Positions 10,323 to 17,736 of a stretch of DNA of 64,000 nt are shown piece after piece; positions within the stretch are counted from its first letter, which is position 1; each line of letters starts with the position of its first letter. Below the pieces are notes generated by a model, which saw nothing but the letters and a program-made list of their open reading frames with translations, was not told the DNA's origin and searched no databases. The stretch covers positions 19,140-83,139 of the forward strand of contig NZ_SDWW01000016.1 in assembly GCF_004168625.1 (NCBI RefSeq), written 5' to 3'. The stretch is from Pengzhenrongella frigida. Its GTDB lineage: Bacteria; Actinomycetota; Actinomycetes; Actinomycetales; Cellulomonadaceae. Position numbers and translations under genes: made by a program.

Positions 10323-10643
10323 ATGTCGATGGACGCGAACGCCCAGGACGAGAGGCTCCCCATGTCCTACCAGGCCTACCTCGACGCGATCGAGCAGAAG
10401 ACCGGTCGCACGCCGCAACAGCTCCTCGACGAGGCCGCGAGCCGCGGCTACGGCCCGGGCACCAACGCGACCGAGTTCGTCACCTGGCTCAAGGACGAGT
10501 ACGACGTCGGACGTGGCCACGCGATGGCTCTGTACGGGGTGCTCAAGAACGGCCCCACCGTGCCGGAGAAACACGTCGGATCAGCCGGCAGTCACCGGGA
10601 CGAGACCCTCGAGCTCCGACTGGACGGCATAGCCGCCCGCTAG
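10323..10643 (+). CDS. DUF4287 domain protein
   Basis: 106 aa. The core SYQAYLDAIEQKTGRTPQQLLDEA, followed by EFVTWLKDEYDVGRGHAMALYGVLKNG, matches DUF4287, a small alpha-helical domain of unknown function. The ATG at 10323 has GGAG 8 nt upstream; an internal ATG at 10363 with AGAGG upstream would give a 93-residue protein starting right at the domain, as many relatives do, so the start is uncertain. It stands alone between divergent and convergent neighbours. Confidence 0.75.
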   Translation: MSMDANAQDERLPMSYQAYLDAIEQKTGRTPQQLLDEAASRGYGPGTNATEFVTWLKDEYDVGRGHAMALYGVLKNGPTVPEKHVGSAGSHRDETLELRLDGIAAR

Positions 10644-10662
10644 CGCCCGACTCTCGGGGTTC

Positions 10663-11262
10663 TCAGGGTGAGGTGCGCCGGTAGACGAGGTGGGTCACAT
10701 GCGGCGTCGTCCGGCTCGAGGCCGGCACCATCGCCAGATCCTCCACGCCGTCGAAGACCCGCAGCCCGTCGCCGACGGTGAACGGCACGACGTGGAGCCG
10801 CAGCTCGTCGACCAGACCGGCACCCAGGTAGGCGTTCAGGGTGCTCGGGCCACCGGCGATCGCGACGTCGCCCTCACCGGCCGCGTCGCGCGCCCGCTCG
10901 AGAGCAGTCTCGATCCCCTCGGTCACGAAGTGGAACGTGGTGCCGCCCGCCATGGTCAGCGCCTCCCGGGGCCGCGAGCAGAGTACGAAGGCCGGCGCGT
11001 GGTATGGCGGCTCCGACCCCCACCAGCCCTGCCACCGCAGGTCCCACGCACCCCGGTCCGGCCCGAACATGTGCCGCCCCATGACGTAGGCGCGCGCGCG
11101 GAGGATCCCGGCGATCTCGTCCGGGCTGTCGTCGCCGTGCTCGAACATCCAGGGGTGCAGCCGGTCTCCCACGACCGGTCCGAACGGGTGCTCCAGCGAC
11201 TGGTCGTGACCGGCCGCGACGAGGTCGAGCGAGACCGAGATGTCGGCGGTGACGAGACTCAT
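10663..11262 (-). CDS. Dihydrofolate reductase / RibD C-terminal family protein
   Basis: 199 aa, RibD_C/DHFR-like fold. It starts MSLVTADISVSLDLVAAG, with the typical S-D dyad of the family, has ARAYVMGRHMF and the NADPH-loop signature IAGGPSTLNAYLGAGLVDELRLHVVP in the second half, and ends in VTHLVYRR. Members are NAD(P)H-dependent reductases, many without a known substrate, so a specific folate or riboflavin role should not be assumed. Open reading extends far upstream, but this ATG is the first that gives a family-like N terminus. No strong Shine-Dalgarno is seen. Confidence 0.82.
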   Translation of the reverse strand: MSLVTADISVSLDLVAAGHDQSLEHPFGPVVGDRLHPWMFEHGDDSPDEIAGILRARAYVMGRHMFGPDRGAWDLRWQGWWGSEPPYHAPAFVLCSRPREALTMAGGTTFHFVTEGIETALERARDAAGEGDVAIAGGPSTLNAYLGAGLVDELRLHVVPFTVGDGLRVFDGVEDLAMVPASSRTTPHVTHLVYRRTSP

Positions 11263-11769
11263 GACTGCCAGGGTAGGTGCGAGGAGGTACGCGAACCACC
11301 CGGTTCGGATGGATTTGTCCCACGTGACGAGCCGTAGGTCGCCCGTCGGCGGGTCGAGCCCGCCGTCGTCAGGCCTGCGCGTCGGCCAGGTCGTCCAGGT
11401 TCGCGAGCACGCGGCGCAGGAGATCGTCTTCTTCTTCGACGTGCGCGACAACCAGCTCGACGAGACCGGCATCGACCTCCAGTCTCTCCTCGGCCGACAG
11501 CCCCCAAGCGAACACGCCGAGTGCGGCCGTTCTGCCTGTGCGAGCGCCTCTTCGAGAACCGATCGCCCGCACCGGGCGCGGGTGCGGATATCCGGCACGC
11601 ATGGGACGGAGAACGCGAGGTTCGGAAAGCGGCGCGCGCAGCGACCTTCAGTAGGTTTGCCCGGGAGTCCCCTACAACGTTTCACACCACGCAGTCGTCA
11701 ATAGGGTGAGCGCTGATTCGCACCGGCCAACAACCGGGCCGACGATGATTAGGCGGGGGGGAACCGAGA
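11263..11769. other. Intergenic stretch with one doubtful small ORF
   Basis: About 500 bp between the DHFR-like gene and the sigma factor. On the minus strand 11369-11515 could encode 48 residues from a GTG (ending in an acidic helix, VAHVEEEDDLLRRVLANLDDLADA), but there is no Shine-Dalgarno and I do not recognise it. The last 70 bp before 11770 presumably hold the sigma-factor promoter; a run of seven Gs (11755-11761) lies before GAACCGAGA and the start codon. Confidence 0.3.
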
Positions 11770-12387
11770 ATGCCTGAGAGTGCCAGCGACCGACTGCTGG
11801 GCGAGCTCGCGCGTGAGCGCGGCGGGGCCCTGACGGGTTACGCGTACCTGCTCACGGGAGAAGCGGCGGCGGCGGAGGATCTCGTCCAGGACGCGCTCGT
11901 GAAGGTCTTCGTGCGGACCCGGTCCGGGTTCACCCCGGAGGTGGCCGAGGCCTACGTGCGCCGGGCGATCCTCACGCTGTACGTCGACGGGTTTCGGCGC
12001 CGGCAGCGGTGGGCGGCCGTGCGGCACCTGCTCGTGCGCGACGACCGCCGAGACGGTCCGGACGCCGCGGTGGCGGTGCGCCTGGACCTGCGAGCGGCCC
12101 TCGGAGTCCTGGCGCCACAGGAGCGCGCTTGTGTCGTGCTGCGGTACTACGAGGACCTGACGGTCCCCGAGATCGCGGCTCAGCTGCAGCTCGCGCCGGG
12201 AACCGTGAAGCGGTACCTGAGCAATGCGGTGCACAAGCTGGAGGCTCGCCTGGGGCCGACACCCTCGTTGCACCTGCCCGACGCCGTCGGCGACGTCATC
12301 GTGGTCGGCCGCACCGCCACGACGAGTACGGCGACCTCGTCGAACCGGACGAACCCGACGACCCGACGAGGAGCTGACCATGTCTGA
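11770..12387 (+). CDS. ECF-type RNA polymerase sigma factor (SigE-like)
   Basis: 205 aa. Region 2 spans about 18-90 (GYAYLLTGEAAAAEDLVQDA, then VRRAILTLYVDGFRRR) and region 4 about 105-165 (VLAPQERACVVLRYYEDL, EIAAQLQLAPGTVKRYLSNA), with a Ser/Thr-rich tail of about 35 residues. This is the actinobacterial SigE-like ECF class (short region 2-4 sigma with Y-rich region 4). It overlaps the next gene by 8 nt, so the two are translationally linked and the partner is likely its regulator. Target promoters are unknown. Confidence 0.9.
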   Translation: MPESASDRLLGELARERGGALTGYAYLLTGEAAAAEDLVQDALVKVFVRTRSGFTPEVAEAYVRRAILTLYVDGFRRRQRWAAVRHLLVRDDRRDGPDAAVAVRLDLRAALGVLAPQERACVVLRYYEDLTVPEIAAQLQLAPGTVKRYLSNAVHKLEARLGPTPSLHLPDAVGDVIVVGRTATTSTATSSNRTNPTTRRGADHV

Positions 12388-13186
12388 CGACTTCCGGCGC
12401 GACCTGCATGCTCTCGGTGACGACTCGACGGGCAACACACTCCCGATCGACACGATTCTGACCCGTGTGCACCGGCGGCGATTCGTGCGCACCCTCGCCT
12501 TCGGTCTGGCCGGTGCAGGCGCGGCGAGCGCGCTCGTGCTCGGCGGGATCACCGTCCTGGAGCACCGGCAGAGCGCGCCGGTCGCGCCGGTCGCGAGTTC
12601 GAGCCCGACCAAGACCCCCGCGCCAGCCCCGAGCCCGACGCCCACCCCGACGGCGCCGGTCGAGACTCCCCCCGCGACCGCGACCCCGCCTGGCCCCGGG
12701 TTCACCCTCGGTGCCGACGGCTCGATCGCCGACTTCCCGCTCAACGCGCCCGAGGCCGACGTCGTCGCCTATCTCGACGCCCAGCTCGGGTCACACACGG
12801 TGAGCGACCCCACCATGGCCTGCAGGATAAGCGCGACCCCCGGCCGGCTCCTGTCGTGGGACGACACGCTTTTCGTGAAGATCCAGACCGAGGTGATGAC
12901 GTCGCCAGGCGATCCGGGCCCCCCGACCTACGCGCCCGCGCCCCCTTACGTCGCGGGGTGGAACCTGACCGACGCCGCCTTCGACCTGCGGACCGACGAA
13001 GGCCTCGCGGTCGGGGACTCCGTGGCGAGCCTGCGTGCGACCTATCCCGCAATGCCCGGCCAGCCCTCATGGGTGCCGTACTTGTGGATCTGGTACCAGG
13101 GGTCGCTCCAGGTCCTGACCGACGGCGGCGCCGAAACGGATGGCATCGTCCAGATCGCTGCGGGGGAAATCTGCCCGCTCGACTGA
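12380..13186 (+). CDS. Single-pass membrane protein, partner of the ECF sigma factor
   Basis: 268 aa. A cytosolic N-terminal segment (1-35: SDDFRRDLHALGDD, then IDTILTRVHRRR) resembles the short sigma-binding arm of SigE-type anti-sigma proteins. One membrane helix follows (about 38-58), then a Pro/Thr/Ser linker (about 70-105) and an extracellular domain of some 160 residues I do not recognise. No zinc-binding HxxxCxxC motif is visible, so it is not a ZAS anti-sigma factor. RBS GAGGAG is 6 nt before the ATG, inside the sigma gene. Anti-sigma function is inferred from position and topology. Confidence 0.6.
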   Translation: MSDDFRRDLHALGDDSTGNTLPIDTILTRVHRRRFVRTLAFGLAGAGAASALVLGGITVLEHRQSAPVAPVASSSPTKTPAPAPSPTPTPTAPVETPPATATPPGPGFTLGADGSIADFPLNAPEADVVAYLDAQLGSHTVSDPTMACRISATPGRLLSWDDTLFVKIQTEVMTSPGDPGPPTYAPAPPYVAGWNLTDAAFDLRTDEGLAVGDSVASLRATYPAMPGQPSWVPYLWIWYQGSLQVLTDGGAETDGIVQIAAGEICPLD

Positions 13187-13367
13187 CCGAAGACGTCGCG
13201 GGTGCGCACACCCATCGCGCCTCCTCTGCCGCGCTTCGATCGCTGCCGTGACGCACCGACGCCGCATCCCCCGCACCCTCCAGTAGGCTGTCCCGGCGGG
13301 GCGGAAGCACCCCGGGTTGTCCCGAAGGTTCTCCGGAGGGTTGTCCCGATCGTCTTCCGTATCCCCC

Positions 13368-13440
13368 GGGCCTCTAGCTCAGTTGGTAGAGCATCGGACT
13401 TTTAATCCGTTGGTCGTCGGTTCGAGCCCGACGGGGCCCA
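13368..13440 (+). tRNA. tRNA-Lys (anticodon TTT)
   Basis: 73 nt cloverleaf: acceptor GGGCCTC pairs with GGGGCCC, anticodon stem CGGA/TCCG around loop CTTTTAA (anticodon TTT), T arm with GGTTCGAGCC. Discriminator A; CCA is not encoded. Two copies of GGTTGTCCCGA (near 13316 and 13341) lie just upstream. Confidence 0.95.
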
Positions 13441-13553
13441 CCCTTCGCAGCCCACGGTCGCGATGACCCGGATCACTGTCCCGCGCCACGGAGTCCGGGC
13501 GCGCAGCATCGCCGCCCGCAGCGATCCCGCCCGCAGCACTCCCGCACGCCGCA

Positions 13554-13585
13554 GGGCCGCCCGCAGCATGTGCTGCGGACGGCCC
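13554..13585. terminator. Long GC-rich inverted repeat
   Basis: 15-nt arms (GGGCCGCCCGCAGCA and its complement with one mismatch) around a 2-nt loop. It sits 17 bp past the stop of the minus-strand HesB-like gene and 113 bp after tRNA-Lys. No T-run follows on either side. The preceding 60 bp contain several copies of CCGCAGC. Likely a hairpin terminator between convergent units. Confidence 0.5.
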
Positions 13586-13602
13586 CGGACGTGGAGCGGC
13601 GC

Positions 13603-13884
13603 TCAGGTTTGCGGAACCACCCGGAAGCTGGTGGTCGCGTTGGCCGGATCGGCATCGAGCTGCTGATCGGCGAGGACCTCGGCCGCGGTGGGCTCGAGGA
13701 AGACCTTGGCGGTGCCGAGTTCGACGACGGCGTCGCCGGGTGCAGGCTCGGCGACGAGCACAAGGTCGAACCCGCCCTGCTCGGACGTGGAGGCCGCGAT
13801 GCGCAACCCCCCTGTCTCGGGGAGTCCTGCGCTGTCGGTGAGCTCCTGGACGGTGGTGCGAGCGTTCTCGGTCAGGGTGAGCAA
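13603..13884 (-). CDS. HesB/IscA-like fold protein lacking cysteines
   Basis: 93 aa. The pattern LTLTENARTTVQELTDSAGL, then GLRIAASTSEQGGFDL, PAPGDAVVE and VFLEPTAAEVLADQQLD follows the IscA/HesB/ErpA fold, but all three conserved Fe-S cysteines are absent (no Cys in the protein). Such cysteine-free relatives are common in actinobacteria and are often annotated as adhesin or Fe-S assembly protein; a role in Fe-S delivery should not be assumed. The chosen TTG start at 13884 has GGAGG 8 nt upstream; no ATG gives a better N terminus. Confidence 0.7.
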   Translation of the reverse strand: MLTLTENARTTVQELTDSAGLPETGGLRIAASTSEQGGFDLVLVAEPAPGDAVVELGTAKVFLEPTAAEVLADQQLDADPANATTSFRVVPQT

Positions 13885-14071
13885 AACAGGCTCCTCCGGT
13901 TGCCGGGGTGCGGCGCCCGGGACCGTCGCCCTGGAAGGACGGCCGGCCCGCGAGCGCCTGCGGTCCCCTCCACCGTCACAAGCCCCGCGCCCGAATGCAA
14001 GCCTCCGGGCCCCATCCGTCCACTGGGTGGACACCGGGGGTCAGGGACACCAGGCGCCAGCGGCGCCAAGG

Positions 14072-15616
14072 TCAGTGGCGCGGAGTCTCGGTCGTGTCCG
14101 TCGGCTCCGGCTCGGCGAGGGCACGCTCGGCGGTGTGCTCGCGCTCGGCCAGCACCTCCGGGCCCGGGCCGGCGAACGCCTGGGCGCGCTCGACCGCGTC
14201 GAGGCTCCCGGTGAACAGCCGGGAGTCGGTCCGCATCGTGAACTGGACGGTGTCGTCCGGCCCGGGGGTCCGTCGGGTCGTGCGGCGCGTGGGCGGTTCG
14301 GCGCTCGCGGCCGCCGGGCTCGCCGCCGGTGGGCGCGGCTGGTCCGGCTGGTTCGAGCCCTCCGACGGCTCCCGCTGCAGGGACGGGTCCGCCGGAGCCA
14401 GTCGGCGGGTCCGGACCGGTGGCTCCGGCTCGACGGGCGGCGTCGGCTCGCGCGGCACGGCGACCGTCGCCGGCGCCTGCCCGACGGCGCGCGCGAGGTC
14501 GCCGTCGGGCAGGGCGGGCTGCGCGGCGGGCGAGGCGGCCGAGACGACGGGCGAGGAACCCTCGATCCGGGTGCGGGGCAGCGACTGCGGCGCCGTCCGC
14601 TGCACCCACTCAACGAGCCCCTCGCGCACGTAGCAGCGCAGGTCGAACAGCGTCGGGGCGTCGACGGCGCTCGCGAGGGCACGCACCTGGACGAAGCCGC
14701 CGGTCGCCTCGGTCACCTGCAGCACGCCGACCCGGTTGTCCCACAGGTCGCTCACCGCGAGCAGCCGGGTCAGCTCGGCCCGCATCGCCTCGACCGGGAC
14801 CTCCCAGTCGAGGTCGAGCTCGACCGTCCCGAGCAGGTTCGCGTCGCGCCGGGTCCAGTTCTGGAACGGGGTGGTCGTGAAGTGCGTGGACGGGACGATC
14901 AGCCGCCGGTCGTCCCACAGGTGCACCACGACGTACGTCATCGTGATCTCCTCGATCCGGCCCCACTCCTGCTCGACGATGACGACGTCGTCGACCCGGA
15001 TCGCGTCCGTGAACGCGAGCTGCAGGCCGGCGAAGACGTTGGCGAGCGAGCTCTGCGCCGCGAGCCCGGCCACGATCGTGAGCACCCCGGCCGAGGCGAA
15101 CAGGCTCGTGCCGGCCGCGCGCGCATCGGGGAAGGTCATCAGGATCCCGGCGATCGCGCAGATCGCGAGGATGGCGACCGTGAGCCGGCGCAGCACGGTG
15201 ATCTGGGTGCGGACGCGGCGGGCGCGGGCGTTGTCGGGTACGTCCATCCGGAAGCGCGACAGCGCGGCGTCCTCGACCACGAACGCGAGCGCGCCGATCA
15301 GCCAGGCCGCCGCGGCGATCAGCAGGATCAGGAGCAGGTGTTCGGCGATGAGCGTCCAGTGCGAGGTCTCGGTCGACAACCGCAGGGCGATCCACACGGC
15401 GATGATCACGAGGACCGCCCGCAGGGGGCGCCGGACCTTGGCCAGCAGGTCCATCGCGAGGTTCGAGCGCCGGGCGGCCGTGCGGACCACGGCCGAGATG
15501 ATGGTCGCCAGCACGAGGGCGGCCACGACGGCACCGACGACTGCGCCGATCGGTCCGACGACGTCGGCCGTCTCGGTCGCGGTCACATCCACGGCGGAGT
15601 TCACATCGAGGAACAT
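14072..15616 (-). CDS. Mechanosensitive ion channel of the MscS family
   Basis: 514 aa. Four hydrophobic helices lie in the first 165 residues (about 18-42, 58-78, 90-112, 140-160), followed by the MscS pore helix and beta domain: SAGVLTIVAGLAAQSSLANV, LQLAFTDAIRVDDVV, then IEEITMTYVVVHLWDDRRLIVPS. The C-terminal 130 residues are Pro/Arg-rich and look disordered. It releases solutes during osmotic downshock. The ATG at 15616 is the best start; upstream in-frame sequence to 15847 is not protein-like. Divergent from the GlsB-like gene. Confidence 0.9.
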   Translation of the reverse strand: MFLDVNSAVDVTATETADVVGPIGAVVGAVVAALVLATIISAVVRTAARRSNLAMDLLAKVRRPLRAVLVIIAVWIALRLSTETSHWTLIAEHLLLILLIAAAAWLIGALAFVVEDAALSRFRMDVPDNARARRVRTQITVLRRLTVAILAICAIAGILMTFPDARAAGTSLFASAGVLTIVAGLAAQSSLANVFAGLQLAFTDAIRVDDVVIVEQEWGRIEEITMTYVVVHLWDDRRLIVPSTHFTTTPFQNWTRRDANLLGTVELDLDWEVPVEAMRAELTRLLAVSDLWDNRVGVLQVTEATGGFVQVRALASAVDAPTLFDLRCYVREGLVEWVQRTAPQSLPRTRIEGSSPVVSAASPAAQPALPDGDLARAVGQAPATVAVPREPTPPVEPEPPVRTRRLAPADPSLQREPSEGSNQPDQPRPPAASPAAASAEPPTRRTTRRTPGPDDTVQFTMRTDSRLFTGSLDAVERAQAFAGPGPEVLAEREHTAERALAEPEPTDTTETPRH

Positions 15617-15852
15617 GCGGTCAGGGTAGGCGTCCAGGGCTGGGGTCCGACAGCCGCGCAGGTGCTCACCCCGCGCGCGGGGCCGACCACCGCGCGCGGA
15701 AGTCCGACGGTGCTGGCATCGCTGCGCATACCGCGACGCTATACCCCACAATCGGCGGTTCTGCCCGATGTGCGCATCGACCAGGGTTCGGCTACCTTCT
15801 CTCACCCTGGGGTCGTACCCGACTCCTTGAAGCGGAATGAGAGGCACTCGAC

Positions 15853-16119
15853 ATGACCGTCACCGGGTTCATCACCGCCATCGTCATCGGCGCCATCATC
15901 GGCGCGCTCGGACGCCTGTTCGCGCCCGGAAGGCAGAACATCTCCCTCCTGGTCACGATCATCGTCGGCATCGTCGCGGCCCTGCTCGGCACGGCGCTCG
16001 CCAACGCGGTCTCGTCGGCCGACACGTCCGGGATCGACTGGATCGAGCTCCTCTTTCAGATCGTGCTTGCCGTCGTCGGCGTGACGCTGGCGGCGCGACT
16101 GACCGGCAAGCGCGCGTGA
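15853..16119 (+). CDS. GlsB/YeaQ/YmgE-family stress membrane protein
   Basis: 88 aa with three hydrophobic segments (5-22, 30-52, 63-80). The lead GFITAIVIGAIIGALGRLFAPG is the classic start of this family (transglycosylase-associated protein), small inner-membrane proteins linked to general stress, function unknown. RBS GAGAGG is 8 nt before the ATG. A strong terminator follows, so it is a single-gene unit. Confidence 0.88.
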   Translation: MTVTGFITAIVIGAIIGALGRLFAPGRQNISLLVTIIVGIVAALLGTALANAVSSADTSGIDWIELLFQIVLAVVGVTLAARLTGKRA

Positions 16120-16149
16120 TCGCGATCTGATCGAGTCCTGATCCACGAG

Positions 16150-16185
16150 AGCCCGGCGGCCGTCGACGGCCGCCGGGCTTTCGTG
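16150..16185 (+). terminator. Intrinsic terminator after the GlsB-like gene
   Basis: Perfect 30-nt palindrome with AGCCCGGCGGCCG on the left arm (16150-16179), followed by TTTCGT. It separates the GlsB-like gene from the end of the convergent crt operon and could act for both. Confidence 0.85.
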
Positions 16186-16202
16186 ACGCTGCTCACGGGC
16201 CG

Positions 16203-17075
16203 CTACGAGGTGAGCGCGACCGCGATCAGCAGCAGGGTCACGAGGAAGCCGGTCACGAGGTTGAGCCACAGGAACCGTCGCCACCCGGTGTTGGCGCGCT
16301 CGCAGTCGTCGTCGCGCACCGACCAGAAGGCGGCCGCGTTGGCCGCGTAGGGCAGCGGCAGCACCGCCGCGAGCCAGCCCGGCCACGGCACGAGCAGCAG
16401 CAGGGCAGCGGCCAGCAGGTACGCGACCGTCGAGGCGACCACGGTCGGGTGCGCCCCCAGCACGGTGGCGACCGAGGCGATGTTGCCCTCGCGGTCCGCC
16501 CGCACGTCCTGCACCGCCCCGAACGCGTGCGACCCCATCCCCCACGCGAAGAACGCGAGCAGCACCGGCCAGGCCGTGCGGGCCGAGAGGTCGGTGCCGG
16601 TCAGGACGAGCGCGTACAGCAGGGGCCCGACGAAGTGCATGGCCGACGTCGCGGAGTCGACGACGGGCCGCTCCTTGAACCGCAGCCTCGGCGCGGAGTA
16701 GGCGATGACCAGGAAGACGACGACGACGAGCGTGGCCGCCGAGGCCGCGTCGCCGAGGGTGAGCAGCCACACGAGCAACGGCACGTTCGTCACCGCGCAC
16801 GCCCGCAGGATGCGGCGGTGGACCGCGCGCGCCGTCGTGGGGTCCGCGAGCGCACCCTCGATCCCACCCTTGCGCGGGTTGAGCAGGTCGGATGCGTAGT
16901 CGAAGACGTCGTTGACGCCGTACATCAGCAGGTTGTACGGGAACAGGAAGTAGATCGTGCCCACCACGAGCGCGGTGTCGATCCGGCCGCCGGTGGCCAG
17001 GAGGTACCCCGCGGCGAACGGGTAGGCGGTGTTGATCCAGGAGAACGGCCGGGATGCGGCGAGGATCTCCCTCAC
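16203..17075 (-). CDS. crtEb: Lycopene elongase / UbiA-type prenyltransferase
   Basis: 290 aa integral membrane protein with about eight hydrophobic helices. The UbiA aspartate motif reads NDVFDYASD at 55-63 and a second Asp-rich stretch (QDVRADREGN) follows near 190. In C50 carotenoid producers CrtEb adds C5 units to both ends of lycopene to give flavuxanthin. It is the last gene of the crt operon; GTG start at 17075 overlaps the crtYf stop (GTGA). Confidence 0.9.
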   Translation of the reverse strand: MREILAASRPFSWINTAYPFAAGYLLATGGRIDTALVVGTIYFLFPYNLLMYGVNDVFDYASDLLNPRKGGIEGALADPTTARAVHRRILRACAVTNVPLLVWLLTLGDAASAATLVVVVFLVIAYSAPRLRFKERPVVDSATSAMHFVGPLLYALVLTGTDLSARTAWPVLLAFFAWGMGSHAFGAVQDVRADREGNIASVATVLGAHPTVVASTVAYLLAAALLLLVPWPGWLAAVLPLPYAANAAAFWSVRDDDCERANTGWRRFLWLNLVTGFLVTLLLIAVALTS

Positions 17076-17401
17076 GAGTCCGCCTCGTCGGTGGCGGGCG
17101 CCGGATCGGTGCGCCGCGAGCGGGCGCGCAGCGTCACCCAGCAGGCGGGCATCAGCACCACCGCGGCGAGCGAGTAGGCGAAGTCCTCGATCGGCGCGCG
17201 CCACAGCAGCACGCCGAGGATCTTGTCGGGCGCGTAGTCGACGAGGCTCGACAGGATCATCACGTTGTCGAACACCGCGGTGAGCACGACCATCACCACC
17301 GCGGTCCACAGCAGCGGCCCCCGGCGCAGCCCACGCAGCCGCGGTGCGAGCACGACGACGAGCAGCACCAGCACGAGCCCGTTGAGCACGGCGTTCGTCA
17401 T
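17072..17401 (-). CDS. crtYf: C50 carotenoid epsilon-cyclase subunit CrtYf
   Basis: 109 aa with three membrane helices and the lycopene-cyclase-domain motif RAPIEDFAYS; also FDNVMILSSLVDY. CrtYe and CrtYf form a heterodimer that cyclises flavuxanthin to decaprenoxanthin. It overlaps both neighbours by 4 nt. Subunit naming rests on gene order as known from Corynebacterium glutamicum. Confidence 0.88.
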   Translation of the reverse strand: MTNAVLNGLVLVLLVVVLAPRLRGLRRGPLLWTAVVMVVLTAVFDNVMILSSLVDYAPDKILGVLLWRAPIEDFAYSLAAVVLMPACWVTLRARSRRTDPAPATDEADS

Positions 17402-17736
17402 CGCGGGCCACCCCCGGCAGCCTTGCGGGAGGCCCGCCGGTCCAGCGCGAGCCAGACGAGCAGCGAGTTGTAGCAGAGCAGCGCGAGGAAGAACGCCTCC
17501 TCGATCGGAAGCTCCGGCGCGAGCAGCAGGCCCGTCATGTACGGGTTCTCACCGCGGGCGAAGATGCCCAGGGCGAGCCCGGCGACGTCCCACGCCAGGA
17601 ACACCACCACCCCGACGCCGAGGCACAGCGCGGTCCGGCGCCAGTCGGCCCAGAACGCGAGCCGGAAGCGCCGGTCGAGCACGGCCAGGCCCCCGAGCGA
17701 CACCAGCAGGGCACCGAGGTACGCGAGTCCGATCAC
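17398..17736 (-). CDS. crtYe: C50 carotenoid epsilon-cyclase subunit CrtYe
   Basis: 112 aa with three hydrophobic helices and the cyclase motif ELPIEEAFFLAL; DVAGLALGIF and NPYMTGLLL are also typical. It works with CrtYf in the membrane. GTG start at 17736 overlaps the crtI stop; its own stop overlaps the crtYf ATG. Confidence 0.88.
   Translation of the reverse strand: MIGLAYLGALLVSLGGLAVLDRRFRLAFWADWRRTALCLGVGVVVFLAWDVAGLALGIFARGENPYMTGLLLAPELPIEEAFFLALLCYNSLLVWLALDRRASRKAAGGGPR

Noticed and set aside
13688..15856. 722-codon open frame on the plus strand
   Set aside because: Antisense to the MscS gene and HesB-like gene; composition is typical of a GC-rich shadow frame.
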